Of a stretch of DNA of 64,000 bases, positions 1-9,335 are shown piece after piece. Position numbers and translations under genes: made by a program. Every line of letters begins with the position of its first letter. The stretch's first letter is position 1. The notes below the pieces were generated by a model that did not search any database, was not told the origin of the DNA, and worked only from the letters and a program-made list of their open reading frames with translations. Source of the DNA: Heliocidaris erythrogramma (lineage: Eukaryota; Echinodermata; Echinoidea; Camarodonta; Echinometridae). The DNA is taken from assembly GCA_025617745.1 (NCBI GenBank), contig CM046856.1:36946208-37010207 (forward strand), written 5' to 3'.

Positions 1-660
1 GAGGGGTTTGTGGACTATTTAAAGAACTAGAGTTAATTTTGCAGAGGCATGTTTTTGCACGTTTTTACGTTATTTTCGCCATAGACGCGCGCACGGATTT
101 TGAACTTTGACGCGCCCGTACAACCTTATTATTGATTGAAATTGATTCCAAGTTGATGGAAATGATGAAGAAAAGTGTCAGGATTGCAAATCAATCGAAA
201 AAACAGCGATTTAACGTTATTTACGACTTGCGCGCGTAAAACGCGCGCGGACGCTTACGTACGGACATTTTTGAAAGGCTCAAAATGACTTGAAACGTGT
301 GCAGACTTGATCCTATGTGATTTTGAGCATTTTTAAGTTTTGACGCGCGCGTACGCGCACGTCCTGACCTCTAGATGACCTGTGAGGACATGACTTGATG
401 ACCCGTCATGTGAAGTTTAAGTGATGTGAATATAGTTGATTTTTGATGATCGATTATGAAGATATAACCGATCTTGTAAATTTACAAAATGGCGTCTTGA
501 TGACGTCACGATGACCTGATGACCTCCAGAATGTTAATGGATCATGTCCATAATTGACCTCATACATGACATGAAACTCGATGATATTGACCTGGCCGAT
601 TTGGTGGCCACAATAATTTGTCATAAAAAGAAATAATATTAAAGAAGAAAAATCTTGACA
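1..660 (-). repeat. Interior of a hairpin-ended repeat, minus-strand copy
   Basis: No gene is visible. The stretch is rich in alternating GCGC/ACGCGC runs and TGATGACCT-type words. Read on the minus strand it resembles 19300-20100, sharing the run of A/T plus ACGCGCGT blocks and the order of motifs, so it looks like part of a second copy of the element at 19268-21624. It continues past the window edge. Confidence 0.5.
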
Positions 661-670
661 AAATTAAAAG

Positions 671-828
671 GAGGTCTGTCATAAATGACAGACCACCTAA
701 TAAAGAAAGAAAATTCTGACAAATATAAGAGGTGATCTGTCGACTACGACAGATCACCTAATAAATAAATAAAGAAAGAAAATTCTGACGAATACAATAG
801 GTGATCTGTCGACTACGACAGATCACCT
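671..828. repeat. Three tandem 28-30 bp palindromes
   Basis: Three near-perfect palindromes lie at 671-698, 730-759 and 799-828. The last two read AGGTGATCTGTCG, four central bases, then its complement. Spacers are A-rich and alike (AAAGAAAGAAAATTCTGAC). The same palindrome forms the left tip of the element at 19268, so these are duplicated terminal hairpins of that family. Confidence 0.8.
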
Positions 829-829
829 A

Positions 830-945
830 ATTATGGACCCACCGGGGATCGAACCTGGGTCACCGGAATGGGAGGCAAGTGCTTTGACCAATATACCAAA
901 ATATTTCCCATAGAGATAACACGTAAGCAAGGATTCTCAAATCTC
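830..945 (-). repeat. tRNA-derived SINE-like segment
   Basis: On the minus strand the segment carries a B-box-like GGTTCGATCCC and ends in GTGGGTCCA, like the 3' half of a tRNA, but the 5' acceptor strand is missing and the T stem has a mismatch. It is not a tRNA gene. A close plus-strand copy lies at about 20590-20690, including the upstream TTTTTTACTACAAAATG stretch. Confidence 0.55.
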
Positions 946-984
946 ATTTTGTAGTAAAAAATTTGGCATGATCCCGACATTTTT

Positions 985-2871
985 TCATTTCGGTTTATTG
1001 ATAACAACAATACCTTGTAAAAACAGTCCGGAGACTGATACATACAATGTTTACAAATTTACATAATAATATTGAAAAGATTACATAAAAAGTACAGTGC
1101 AGGTCAATAAAATATCAAGAAACAAAAACTGAAAGAAAAATGAACATGAATCGTTTTAAATATTGCACTTCAAATTGATTATAAATACAATAGAATCAAT
1201 AAAAATGCTATTTCATTACTTCAATTTATATTCGAACAACAGTTCCTGATATTAATAACAATTATAATAATTATTATTATCATTATTATTCCTGCAATTA
1301 TAGAAGGCAAGAAAGCGTTGGGCTACTAATAATTAGTTGTGTGTGTATAAGAAACCATAAATGCATGTAAACTGAGAACATATAAAATAAAACTTATAGC
1401 TTAAACCTTGATAAGGAACCCCCTCAACCCCCCCCCCCCAAAAAAAAAAAAAACACCAACAAACAGTAGAGGTGAATTCATGACCTAGGTCTTAGAATAC
1501 GAAACAACGTGAGAATAGTAAAACTAATTTTATATATAGATCCAGTAGAAGTCAGCAGAGTTTGAGTGATGAGCCGGAATTGTTCAAGATAAATAATAAA
1601 AAGAAAAATATAAGGTTCCACAAAAAATATGTCTTTAAGTAAAAGTAAGGTTCAAAACTTCAAAAACATAAATAGTAACATGCAGTATGAAATCAACTTG
1701 AGACAAATCACAAGGCAGAATTAAGAATTGCAGGTACGTAAGGAACTGTGGAGTTGTTATACCTCTGAGTTTTACAACGCGGTAAGTCCAGAAGATGGGC
1801 ATTTCTAAGAGTGGAATTGTGTCTTGAGACAGATCGACGGATCGACGGATGGGGGGGGGGGGGGTAGAATGTCTCGATGGCGTTGAGACTTAAGGAGACC
1901 AAGTCCAAAACTGAGGATGAGATCTTTCCTACGTTCATACAACGAGGGTAAGTCAAAGCGAATAAGCTGTTGTGTGTATGAGAAGGTAGATGGATACACA
2001 ATCAATCGAAGAGCCCGTTTTTGGCTTCTTTCAAGTTCATCACTCTGCGATTTAGTAATTCCAGATCCCCAGACCGGAACACCAAACTCCAAAAGGGGAC
2101 GGATGTACACTTTATGGATATTTACAAGATCATGCGCTTCAACACCAGATTTCTTTAGAATGCAGAGAATGTAGAGTCTCCTTGCAGAGCGTGAAATCAT
2201 CTGTTTGACTTGATCGTCCCACTTAAGATCTGAACGAATTATTACACCAAGGAGGGTCAGCGAGTCGACCCGTTCCAGACGAACATCCTCGATGGTGATG
2301 TCTAGCTGGGGAGGAGGATTCTTGAGGAAGGAAACTTGCATAACCTTGCACTTCTCATGCTTAGGGGTAACGTCGTTTGAGATGCACCATCCACCAAGCA
2401 CATTAACATGGTCCTGCATGGAACTTGGCTGGGTTCTTGGCAACACTTCCACAAGGCTTAAGTCATCTACATATTTCCAACGGTACCTTGTAGTTAGAGC
2501 AGCAACGAGAACAAGAAAAAGGATCGGTCCCAACTTGGTACCCTGCGGTACTCCGCATGAGAGACGCAAGGGACTCGATGACTGCCCTTGATGCCGAACC
2601 ACTTGGTAAAGGTCGGAGAGGAAACTACAGACAGTAGGTAACACGGAAGCATCTACTCCAAGTTGGATCAGCTTTTCAATAACCTTGGAGTGGTTGACGA
2701 GGTCGAAGGCTTTAGTAAAATCAATAGTGCACATGTTAGCATACCATCCACGTTGCTCAAGATTCCTGTAGATGACATCTAGCATATCTACAAGATAGTG
2801 GTTAGTAGAACTCCCTTTCATATTGCCATATTGCGACGGATCTATATGAGATTTGAGGTCGGCCATCAACC
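985..2871 (-). mobile_element. LINE-A, 3' half (APE-type non-LTR retrotransposon)
   Basis: This is the 3' half of a minus-strand LINE: the C-terminal reverse transcriptase half (1805-2871) followed by about 820 bp of non-coding 3' region. The 3' end near 985 reads CAATAAAC/GAAATG-like on the minus strand; a related LINE tail sits at 30806-31195. The 5' half continues at 14162, across the DIRS-A insertion. The 3' region includes short C/A, G and TAA runs and no gene. Confidence 0.8.
1805..2871 (-). pseudogene. LINE-A reverse transcriptase, C-terminal half
   Basis: An uninterrupted minus-strand frame holds core RT motifs: IDFTKAFDLVNH (motif A with catalytic Asp), GVPQGTKLGP, and YVDD (motif C) followed by the LLGV motif and a thumb/C-terminal region. 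The enzyme would copy LINE RNA at a nicked target. The frame is open upstream to 2871, where it is cut by DIRS-A. The matching N-terminal part lies at 14162-15969, and the reading frame is consistent across the two edges. The C terminus runs through a proline stretch encoded by a G/C homopolymer at about 1851-1864. Its partner half has a stop and a frameshift, so the copy is dead. CR1/Jockey-superfamily affinity is inferred from motifs only. Confidence 0.85.
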
Positions 2872-3110
2872 AATTTACTGCAATAAATCATATATACCTA
2901 CCTATTATGCTAGTAGTCTTGACTACGCGACCCTTCGAGAACTTTATACAAATGAGTCACAATAATGTGCGCACCCCCCGTAATCCTATTGTTCCCCTCG
3001 CCACTCACGCGCGTCAACACGCAACGGCCATCTTCCTCTTTCTTGCTCGCCCCCGACGAGTTAGGATGTCGAGTCACGGCGCTCCTGAAATCAGGTCTTT
3101 TTAGTATCTT
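2872..3110 (+). repeat. DIRS-A left inverted terminal repeat
   Basis: The sequence from TTTACTGCAATAAATC through CCATCTTCCTCTTTC is the reverse complement, with few differences, of 13970-14161. The same left end recurs in DIRS-C at 32487. From 3111 to 3385 there is only DIRS leader with no gene. Confidence 0.88.
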
Positions 3111-3385
3111 TTCAGCGCGCTTTTTCGCATCTTTAAAGCACTTTTCGGTACTTATATTCGCTTAGATTATAGTACTTTTGTGTTTTAGTAGTCACTCTTG
3201 CCGATTGCAAGGGATTTTTGATTCCTTTCTTGGCAATTATTTTTCACTTTCACGGCAGCCCCACGTAGATATATCTGTGTGTTTGCGGGTGTTTCCGTTT
3301 GTCACTGAGCCTTTGGGTTCGGTGTTTGTTCTTACGGTTTTTTTGCTGTGAAAATTTGTTGTGCGTATCTCCAAAATTTTAGTAT

Positions 3386-4242
3386 TGTAACGGCCACGGT
3401 TCGCCACGCCAGCTGACACGGCAATCTTGTCAGGATGCCCCGTGCCTTGCCGAGCTCCCCGTCCGTTTGGTCAAAATATATGACCGCTGCTGATGGCTGG
3501 AGTTACCGGCATACAACCATCACCAACCGTCAGGTACTGCTCACCACCAGATCTACCAGCAATCACCCATCCGTCGATTTCAATTGATCACCCTTCTCGC
3601 CTCGGCACAGCAGCAGACAATTGATCATCCTTCGAACAATCAGTCACTCAATTGAAGATCATTCATTAGCATTCATCGTCTTTCGAAGCCCTAATGTTAA
3701 TTAATCAATTGAACTAATTATGCAAAGGAATTAGTCTGGAACCATCATATTCAGTTGATAAGCATGTTTAATCATTACCTTTAGGCAACACAAGAGTACA
3801 GGTTACAGGGTGGAAGCCAAATCTCGGTGAGATTGATCGGGCTACTCAGGGGGCGGATACAATGTGATGGCTAGTCCTAAGCACATAATCCTTCCATACA
3901 CAATTTGTATTCCAATATTTATCCATATGACAAATCATTGTGAAAACAGTTAGTAAAAACAACACTTTCGCTTAAAACAATATAACCCCGACTGAATTAT
4001 CAAATATAACCACTGATTCCCGTCCAGATAACTTGTCCAACAAATAATCTATCAAAATTAGTCATGACAAACCCCCCATATAATTTGAATATGCGAATTA
4101 TGCTAATTTTCCTTCATTAAGCAGTACCTATACCGATACGTTGCAATCCCCATTGGTCTACACGTTATAGCGGATGTGCTGTTACTTATATCCATCCCTT
4201 ACTACAGCATAGTGCTAAAATATTTAGCACAGGTTCGTTACA
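3386..4242 (-). repeat. 3' LTR of the gag-protease element
   Basis: 857 bp, starting TGTAACGG and ending CGTTACA on the plus strand. By eye it is base-for-base the same as 8088-8944. It contains several AATTGATC words and no coding frame. Confidence 0.93.
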
Positions 4243-4245
4243 CGA

Positions 4246-4259
4246 CCCCCTTCTCTCCC
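4246..4259 (-). other. Polypurine tract
   Basis: On the minus strand GGGAGAGAAGGGGG lies three bases before the 3' LTR, where an LTR element needs its plus-strand primer. The 317 bases from here to the gag stop at 4577 hold no gene. Confidence 0.75.
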
Positions 4260-4576
4260 AAGCTTGGTCCCCAAGCTAACAAATCCACAATTATTGACAG
4301 CTTAAAACAAAAATCAGCATGCACTTTCTTACGTAAAACATTATGATCAACACTTCTCGACGTACAATTCTATCTCCCGCTTTCTGCCATTACCCATTTC
4401 CAAATATCACTAGGCTTATAAACATACAGAACTATCAACTATACACCTTTTATGAAAACCTCGAGAAATCTGTATCGTCGTCACATTTTCTTATGACGGC
4501 TGGTCAACAGCACAACTCAAACTTATATACAACATATAAAAATGGCGCTTAACTACAATATGCTAAAAACTACAGT

Positions 4577-7540
4577 TCACAACCAAGTCGTTTTTCGACA
4601 GTTCAAGTTCTCCTTGTGAGTAGTGTTCAACTGTTCAGAAATTCGGCTCACTTGGCCCTCGTAAGTATTTCTTGTACTGTCTCGACCATCTCCCCTTGGG
4701 TTGTCACCAGTTACTGGAAGGCTGTCGTCTGGCGGATCTCCAGCTACCTCGTCATCTGCTAGGCTGTCATGTGGCAAGTCTTCAGCTGCCTCGTCATCTG
4801 CTAGGCTGTCATGTGGCAAGTCTTCAGCTGCCTCGTCACCCGCTAGGCTGTTGTCTGGCGGATCTCCAGCTACCTCGTCAGCTGCTATGATGTCATGTGG
4901 CAAGTCTTCAGCTGCCTCGTCACCCACCAGGCTGTTGTCTGGCGGATCTCCAGCTTCCTCGTCATCTGCTAGGCTGTCATGTGGCAAGTCTTCAGCTGCC
5001 TCGTCACCCGCTAGGCTGTTGTCTGGCGGATCTCCAGCTACCTGGTCATCTGCTAGGCTGTCTTGTGGCAAGTCTTCGGCTGCCTTGTCACCTGCTAGAC
5101 TGTTGTCCGGCGGATCCCCAGCTACCTCATCACCTGTTAAGGTGTCATCTGATGGGTCCTGGACTGAGCTAAAACTGGCCACCATTGTGTCCTTTTTGAC
5201 AGTGGTCTCTCTCCCAGTTGGGTTGAACATTCTCTCTGGCAGAATTCCGGAATCTGCAGTAACCACGGCTCTTGCTCCCAGTAGACCCTTTCTGCTCAGC
5301 TCCGTCGGGTTAGGAGGAGGCTCTAACAGACCAACTTGGTTAACGACGCTAGGGTTACGACCGGTTACTTCTCCCCTCAGTACTACCTCATGACCGGCAG
5401 GGACAATGCTTGTCTCACTAGCCACGACTCGAGAACAGAAATCTCGGCCTTCTTGGTCCTGACAGGCGATGGACTGCCATGGAGTCCGTAGTTCCATTTT
5501 GTGGCAGTCTAATTCAGCATGCATCTGCATCAAGAGATCTAGGCCAAGGATTCCTTCGTTCTTAAGAGCAGCAACTGTCATCTTAACGACGAAGAGTAAA
5601 CCTCCAACCTGCAACTCCATGGAGGCTCTCCCCATGGTGTCCAAAGGCGATCCATCAGCCTGATGAATTGTATTGGGCACCCTCTGCAAGACTGGTTTTC
5701 TGGCTTCCTCAATTTTGTTGAAAACGGCGTCGGTAATGAACGACTGCGTTGACCCAGTATCGATGAGGAATGTCACAGGCTGCCCATTTATCTTGGATTT
5801 GATGAACAGTCCTTGGCGTTTCACTCTTTCTGTCGTGCCTACTCTCACTTGCCCAGCTTCTGGTTGTCTGTTGTTCTCAGCCGTTCGATCACGGCTTGAC
5901 ATCAAATCACCTGTATCCCTACCAGGGTGTTTAGCTGCCCAGTCTCCCCTTCCAGCTTGGTTATGAGGGCAATTCCTCTTGAAGTGTCCAGCCTCATGAC
6001 ATTGGTGACAGCGTTTGCTCTCAACTTCCATAATTTCCGAACCATCAGGTGTGTACTGCATCTTAGGGTGAGGACAATTTCGGGAGAAATGTCCTAGTTG
6101 ACCACAATTGTAACAAGCCCCGACTTGGCGTCTCCTCTGGGAGTGTGGTCCTTCGTTACCACCATGTGACGTACCTCCCACTTGGCTTGTCAGTGATTCC
6201 AATCTAGCTGTAAGATCACCTAGCGCTTTCTCCATCTTTCTCACAAGTTCTAATGTATCGCTATCATGAGGCTGAGGCCAACCACTGTCTGTCAAAGCTC
6301 GGCTGTGGCTGTGACGGTGAGAATATTTCAACTCGCCCCTCTCTGTTTCCATCTTAAGGAATGCCTCGGTGTTTAGAGCTGCTTCGATGGCTTCGTCCAA
6401 GGTATGTGGTTGGGCTCGAAACAAACCCTCTCGGATCGCCGGATTCACTATTGCATCCAGAAAATGACCCCGAGCCAGCTTATCCTGTCCATCAGGATCG
6501 AATTCCTGGTAAGCCATCCCCGCCAGGTCTCTGATACTTTGACCCAGTTCTTGAAGAGTCTCATGTGGCTTTCTTCGTCGGGAACGTAGTTCAGCCAAAA
6601 ACACATCAGCTTTTCCTGAAGGTCCGAAGCGATGTTTGAGCCGACTGACCAAGTCACGGTACGTCAGTTCTGTCTCACCATTCTTCCCCAGTAGTTTCAG
6701 AGCTGGCCCACGAAGACTGGCTGCTAGATAGTGTGTCGCCTTTCTATCCGTCCAGTTATTGATAACTGCGCATGCCTCGAAATGCTCCAAGTAATCCAGT
6801 ATTGGAGTTTTCCCATCGAACCGATCCGGCAGCATGTAGGGTTTTGTATGGCTGTCATCCAATGGTCCAGTGAAAGATCGCCGAAACATCCCTCCCTGAA
6901 GACTGCCTGGCCGCGGCTGTGGCTGATATTGGGCCTGGGCTGCCTCGTTTGTCATGGGGAACTCCCGTGGTAACTGCTGGTGCATATTAAAGCTAGGAAG
7001 CTCAGAATAAGTTGGTCTGGGAAAGGGTGGACTGACCCGTGGACTCTGCCAGTTGCCTGCTCCTGTCTGGGGCATCTCAGTATAGACACCGTCAAAGCTT
7101 CCTATAACTGGAATCCTTCTCTCAGCATGTCTTTTCTCTTGTGACATACCTGTCGTCTGAGTACAACCACCAGTAGTGGTTAAACCGCCATCAGCAGATT
7201 GCATCATCCTCGCCCGTACTGCTGCATTGGCCCCGAAACTCCCCTGTCCAGGTGACGGTTCTGACAATGTTACTCTATCCCCATCACTGATTACTGACGG
7301 TTTGATGCCTGATGACGGCATGCTGACAAACCCTGTGTCAGCAGAATGTGGAAAAAGCGGAGTGCTCTGCCCTGGACGAGGTTGTGATGTTGGTGCTTCT
7401 GACGATCGCTGTAACTCGGCAAGCATCTCATCCACTGCTGTTATGTTACCTTCCACTTTCTGTATCAATTCTGCTGGTGACAGATGACAACCATATTTGG
7501 TCTGTAAAGATTCCATTATCAACTGCCGTCGAGTATTCAA
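4577..7540 (-). CDS. Gag-protease polyprotein of the LTR element (987 aa)
   Basis: One intact minus-strand frame. Residues about 235-400 match the Gypsy capsid pattern (FDGKTPILDYLEHFE, then a helical region ending EAFLKME). Two CCHC zinc knuckles lie at 476-489 (CYNCGQLGHFSRNC) and 511-524 (CHQCHEAGHFKRNC), which bind RNA. A retropepsin-like active site DTGS is at 594-597, with a later GILGLDLL flap-side motif. Residues about 705-795 look like the usual protease-to-RT linker (GLLEPPPNP, MFNPTGRET). In place of RT the chain goes into acidic 14/28-residue repeats (about 797-945) and a short tail. The product could assemble particles and cleave Gag but cannot reverse transcribe by itself. The start is the first Met after the leader repeats; a Met nine residues in is possible. 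Confidence 0.9.
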   Translation of the reverse strand: MNTRRQLIMESLQTKYGCHLSPAELIQKVEGNITAVDEMLAELQRSSEAPTSQPRPGQSTPLFPHSADTGFVSMPSSGIKPSVISDGDRVTLSEPSPGQGSFGANAAVRARMMQSADGGLTTTGGCTQTTGMSQEKRHAERRIPVIGSFDGVYTEMPQTGAGNWQSPRVSPPFPRPTYSELPSFNMHQQLPREFPMTNEAAQAQYQPQPRPGSLQGGMFRRSFTGPLDDSHTKPYMLPDRFDGKTPILDYLEHFEACAVINNWTDRKATHYLAASLRGPALKLLGKNGETELTYRDLVSRLKHRFGPSGKADVFLAELRSRRRKPHETLQELGQSIRDLAGMAYQEFDPDGQDKLARGHFLDAIVNPAIREGLFRAQPHTLDEAIEAALNTEAFLKMETERGELKYSHRHSHSRALTDSGWPQPHDSDTLELVRKMEKALGDLTARLESLTSQVGGTSHGGNEGPHSQRRRQVGACYNCGQLGHFSRNCPHPKMQYTPDGSEIMEVESKRCHQCHEAGHFKRNCPHNQAGRGDWAAKHPGRDTGDLMSSRDRTAENNRQPEAGQVRVGTTERVKRQGLFIKSKINGQPVTFLIDTGSTQSFITDAVFNKIEEARKPVLQRVPNTIHQADGSPLDTMGRASMELQVGGLLFVVKMTVAALKNEGILGLDLLMQMHAELDCHKMELRTPWQSIACQDQEGRDFCSRVVASETSIVPAGHEVVLRGEVTGRNPSVVNQVGLLEPPPNPTELSRKGLLGARAVVTADSGILPERMFNPTGRETTVKKDTMVASFSSVQDPSDDTLTGDEVAGDPPDNSLAGDKAAEDLPQDSLADDQVAGDPPDNSLAGDEAAEDLPHDSLADDEEAGDPPDNSLVGDEAAEDLPHDIIAADEVAGDPPDNSLAGDEAAEDLPHDSLADDEAAEDLPHDSLADDEVAGDPPDDSLPVTGDNPRGDGRDSTRNTYEGQVSRISEQLNTTHKENLNCRKTTWL
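4690..5150 (-). repeat. 84-bp coding tandem repeat (28-aa acidic unit)
   Basis: Five to six units of 84 bp encode alternating half-units of the types SLAGDEAAEDLPHD and SLADDEVAGDPPDN. The copies differ by a few bases, one half-unit is duplicated, and all keep the frame. They occupy the position where pol begins in complete Gypsy elements. Confidence 0.88.
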
Positions 7541-7550
7541 TCACCGTCAG

Positions 7551-8050
7551 TTTTGCTGCCCGTCGCCCACCAGCTCTGCCTTAGCTGTGACGCCGTCAGT
7601 TCTGCTGCCCGTCGCCCACCAGCTCTGCCTAGCTGTGACGCCGTCAGTACTGCTGCCCGTCGCCCACCAGCTCTGCCTTAGCTGTGACGCCGTCAGTTCT
7701 GCTGCCCGTCGCCCACCAGCTCTGCCTTAGCTGTGACGCCCGTCAGTTCTGCTGCCCGTCTCCCACCAGCTCTGCCTTAGCTGTGACGCCCGTCAGTTCT
7801 GCTGCCCGTCGCCCACCAGCTCTGCCTTAGCTGTGACGCCGTCAGTTCTGCTGCCCGTCGCCCACCAGCTCTGCCTTAGCTGTGACGCCGTCAGTTCTGC
7901 TGCCCGTCGCCCACCAGCTCTGCCTTAGCTGTGACGCCGTCAGTTCTGCTGCCCGTCGCCCACCAGCTCTGCCTTAGCTGTGACGCCGTCAGTTCTGCTG
8001 CCCGTCGCCCGCCAGCTCTGCCTTAGCTGTGACGCCGTCTGTTCTGCCTT
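7551..8050 (-). repeat. About ten 49-50 bp leader repeats
   Basis: The unit contains GCTGCCCGTCGCCCACCAG and CTGCCTTAGCTGTGACGCC. Units are nearly identical; length varies by one base at GACGCCGTC versus GACGCCCGTC. The array lies between the primer-binding site and the gag start, so it is the untranslated leader of the LTR element RNA. There are no unique spacers. Confidence 0.92.
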
Positions 8051-8067
8051 ACTCCAGACCGTCAGCA

Positions 8068-8085
8068 ATCCCACTCCTGACACCA
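8068..8085 (-). other. Primer-binding site, tRNA-Leu type
   Basis: Two bases inside the 5' LTR the minus strand reads TGGTGTCAGGAGTGGGAT. Its complement, ATCCCACTCCTGACACCA, looks like the 3' end of a eukaryotic leucine tRNA with CCA, with about one mismatch to the form I remember. The position is diagnostic; the tRNA identity is inference. Confidence 0.72.
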
Positions 8086-8087
8086 CG

Positions 8088-8944
8088 TGTAACGGCCACG
8101 GTTCGCCACGCCAGCTGACACGGCAATCTTGTCAGGATGCCCCGTGCCTTGCCGAGCTCCCCGTCCGTTTGGTCAAAATATATGACCGCTGCTGATGGCT
8201 GGAGTTACCGGCATACAACCATCACCAACCGTCAGGTACTGCTCACCACCAGATCTACCAGCAATCACCCATCCGTCGATTTCAATTGATCACCCTTCTC
8301 GCCTCGGCACAGCAGCAGACAATTGATCATCCTTCGAACAATCAGTCACTCAATTGAAGATCATTCATTAGCATTCATCGTCTTTCGAAGCCCTAATGTT
8401 AATTAATCAATTGAACTAATTATGCAAAGGAATTAGTCTGGAACCATCATATTCAGTTGATAAGCATGTTTAATCATTACCTTTAGGCAACACAAGAGTA
8501 CAGGTTACAGGGTGGAAGCCAAATCTCGGTGAGATTGATCGGGCTACTCAGGGGGCGGATACAATGTGATGGCTAGTCCTAAGCACATAATCCTTCCATA
8601 CACAATTTGTATTCCAATATTTATCCATATGACAAATCATTGTGAAAACAGTTAGTAAAAACAACACTTTCGCTTAAAACAATATAACCCCGACTGAATT
8701 ATCAAATATAACCACTGATTCCCGTCCAGATAACTTGTCCAACAAATAATCTATCAAAATTAGTCATGACAAACCCCCCATATAATTTGAATATGCGAAT
8801 TATGCTAATTTTCCTTCATTAAGCAGTACCTATACCGATACGTTGCAATCCCCATTGGTCTACACGTTATAGCGGATGTGCTGTTACTTATATCCATCCC
8901 TTACTACAGCATAGTGCTAAAATATTTAGCACAGGTTCGTTACA
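8088..8944 (-). repeat. 5' LTR of the gag-protease element
   Basis: Same 857-bp sequence as 3386-4242 with the same TG...CA ends. It is the upstream LTR for minus-strand transcription, so promoter elements should lie within it, though I cannot point to a definite TATA box. Confidence 0.93.
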
Positions 8945-9016
8945 GTATATTACCTGCACTCAATTAAAGTATTTCATATTTTGGTATACTTTATTGTCTG
9001 TTTTTTTTGCAGTGTT

Positions 9017-9296
9017 ATGAATTCGGAAGAAGAAGCAGCTAGGTCGCGGAGACCTGCTTCTTCCGAAGAGTCGTCTAGCAAGACGACTCGGCCCTCCAGA
9101 ACTCTCCCGAGTACTTCGGTACATGGGGGAGGGAGGACGGCTGCAGGTAAGTTGCCTAGTGGTGTTTCCCTGCAGAGTTTGCCAGTCTCGGAGCTTGCGG
9201 CTTCGGGACGGGTGGCGTTAACTGAACCTGGGACGTCAACTACGAGGCCCGTGGCTTCGGGGTGGGTGGCGTCAGGTTCTAGTGGTTTGGATATCT

Positions 9297-9335
<39 letters not shown>

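Larger units (their letters stand above)
3386..8944 (-). mobile_element. Gypsy-type LTR retrotransposon with gag and protease only
   Basis: It is bounded by two 857-bp direct repeats beginning TGTAACGG and ending CGTTACA, and flanked by GTAT on both sides (3382-3385 and 8945-8948). DIRS-C, which lacks the insertion, shows continuous leader at the matching place, confirming the insertion. Transcription would run on the minus strand: 5' LTR at 8088-8944, primer site at 8068-8085, 50-bp leader repeats, one gag-protease frame, purine tract at 4246-4259, 3' LTR. No reverse transcriptase, RNase H or integrase is present, so it is non-autonomous. The matching LTRs imply recent insertion. Confidence 0.93.

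Noticed and set aside
830-912. Functional tRNA gene
   Set aside because: The B box and 3' acceptor are present but the 5' acceptor strand and T-stem pairing fail; a near copy at 20590 indicates a SINE.
4701-5393. Plus-strand serine-rich ORF of 230 codons
   Set aside because: It is the antisense shadow of the acidic coding repeats of the gag-protease frame; no independent start context or domain.
7551-8050. CRISPR-like array
   Set aside because: The 50-bp units are contiguous with no unique spacers and lie inside an LTR element leader in animal DNA.
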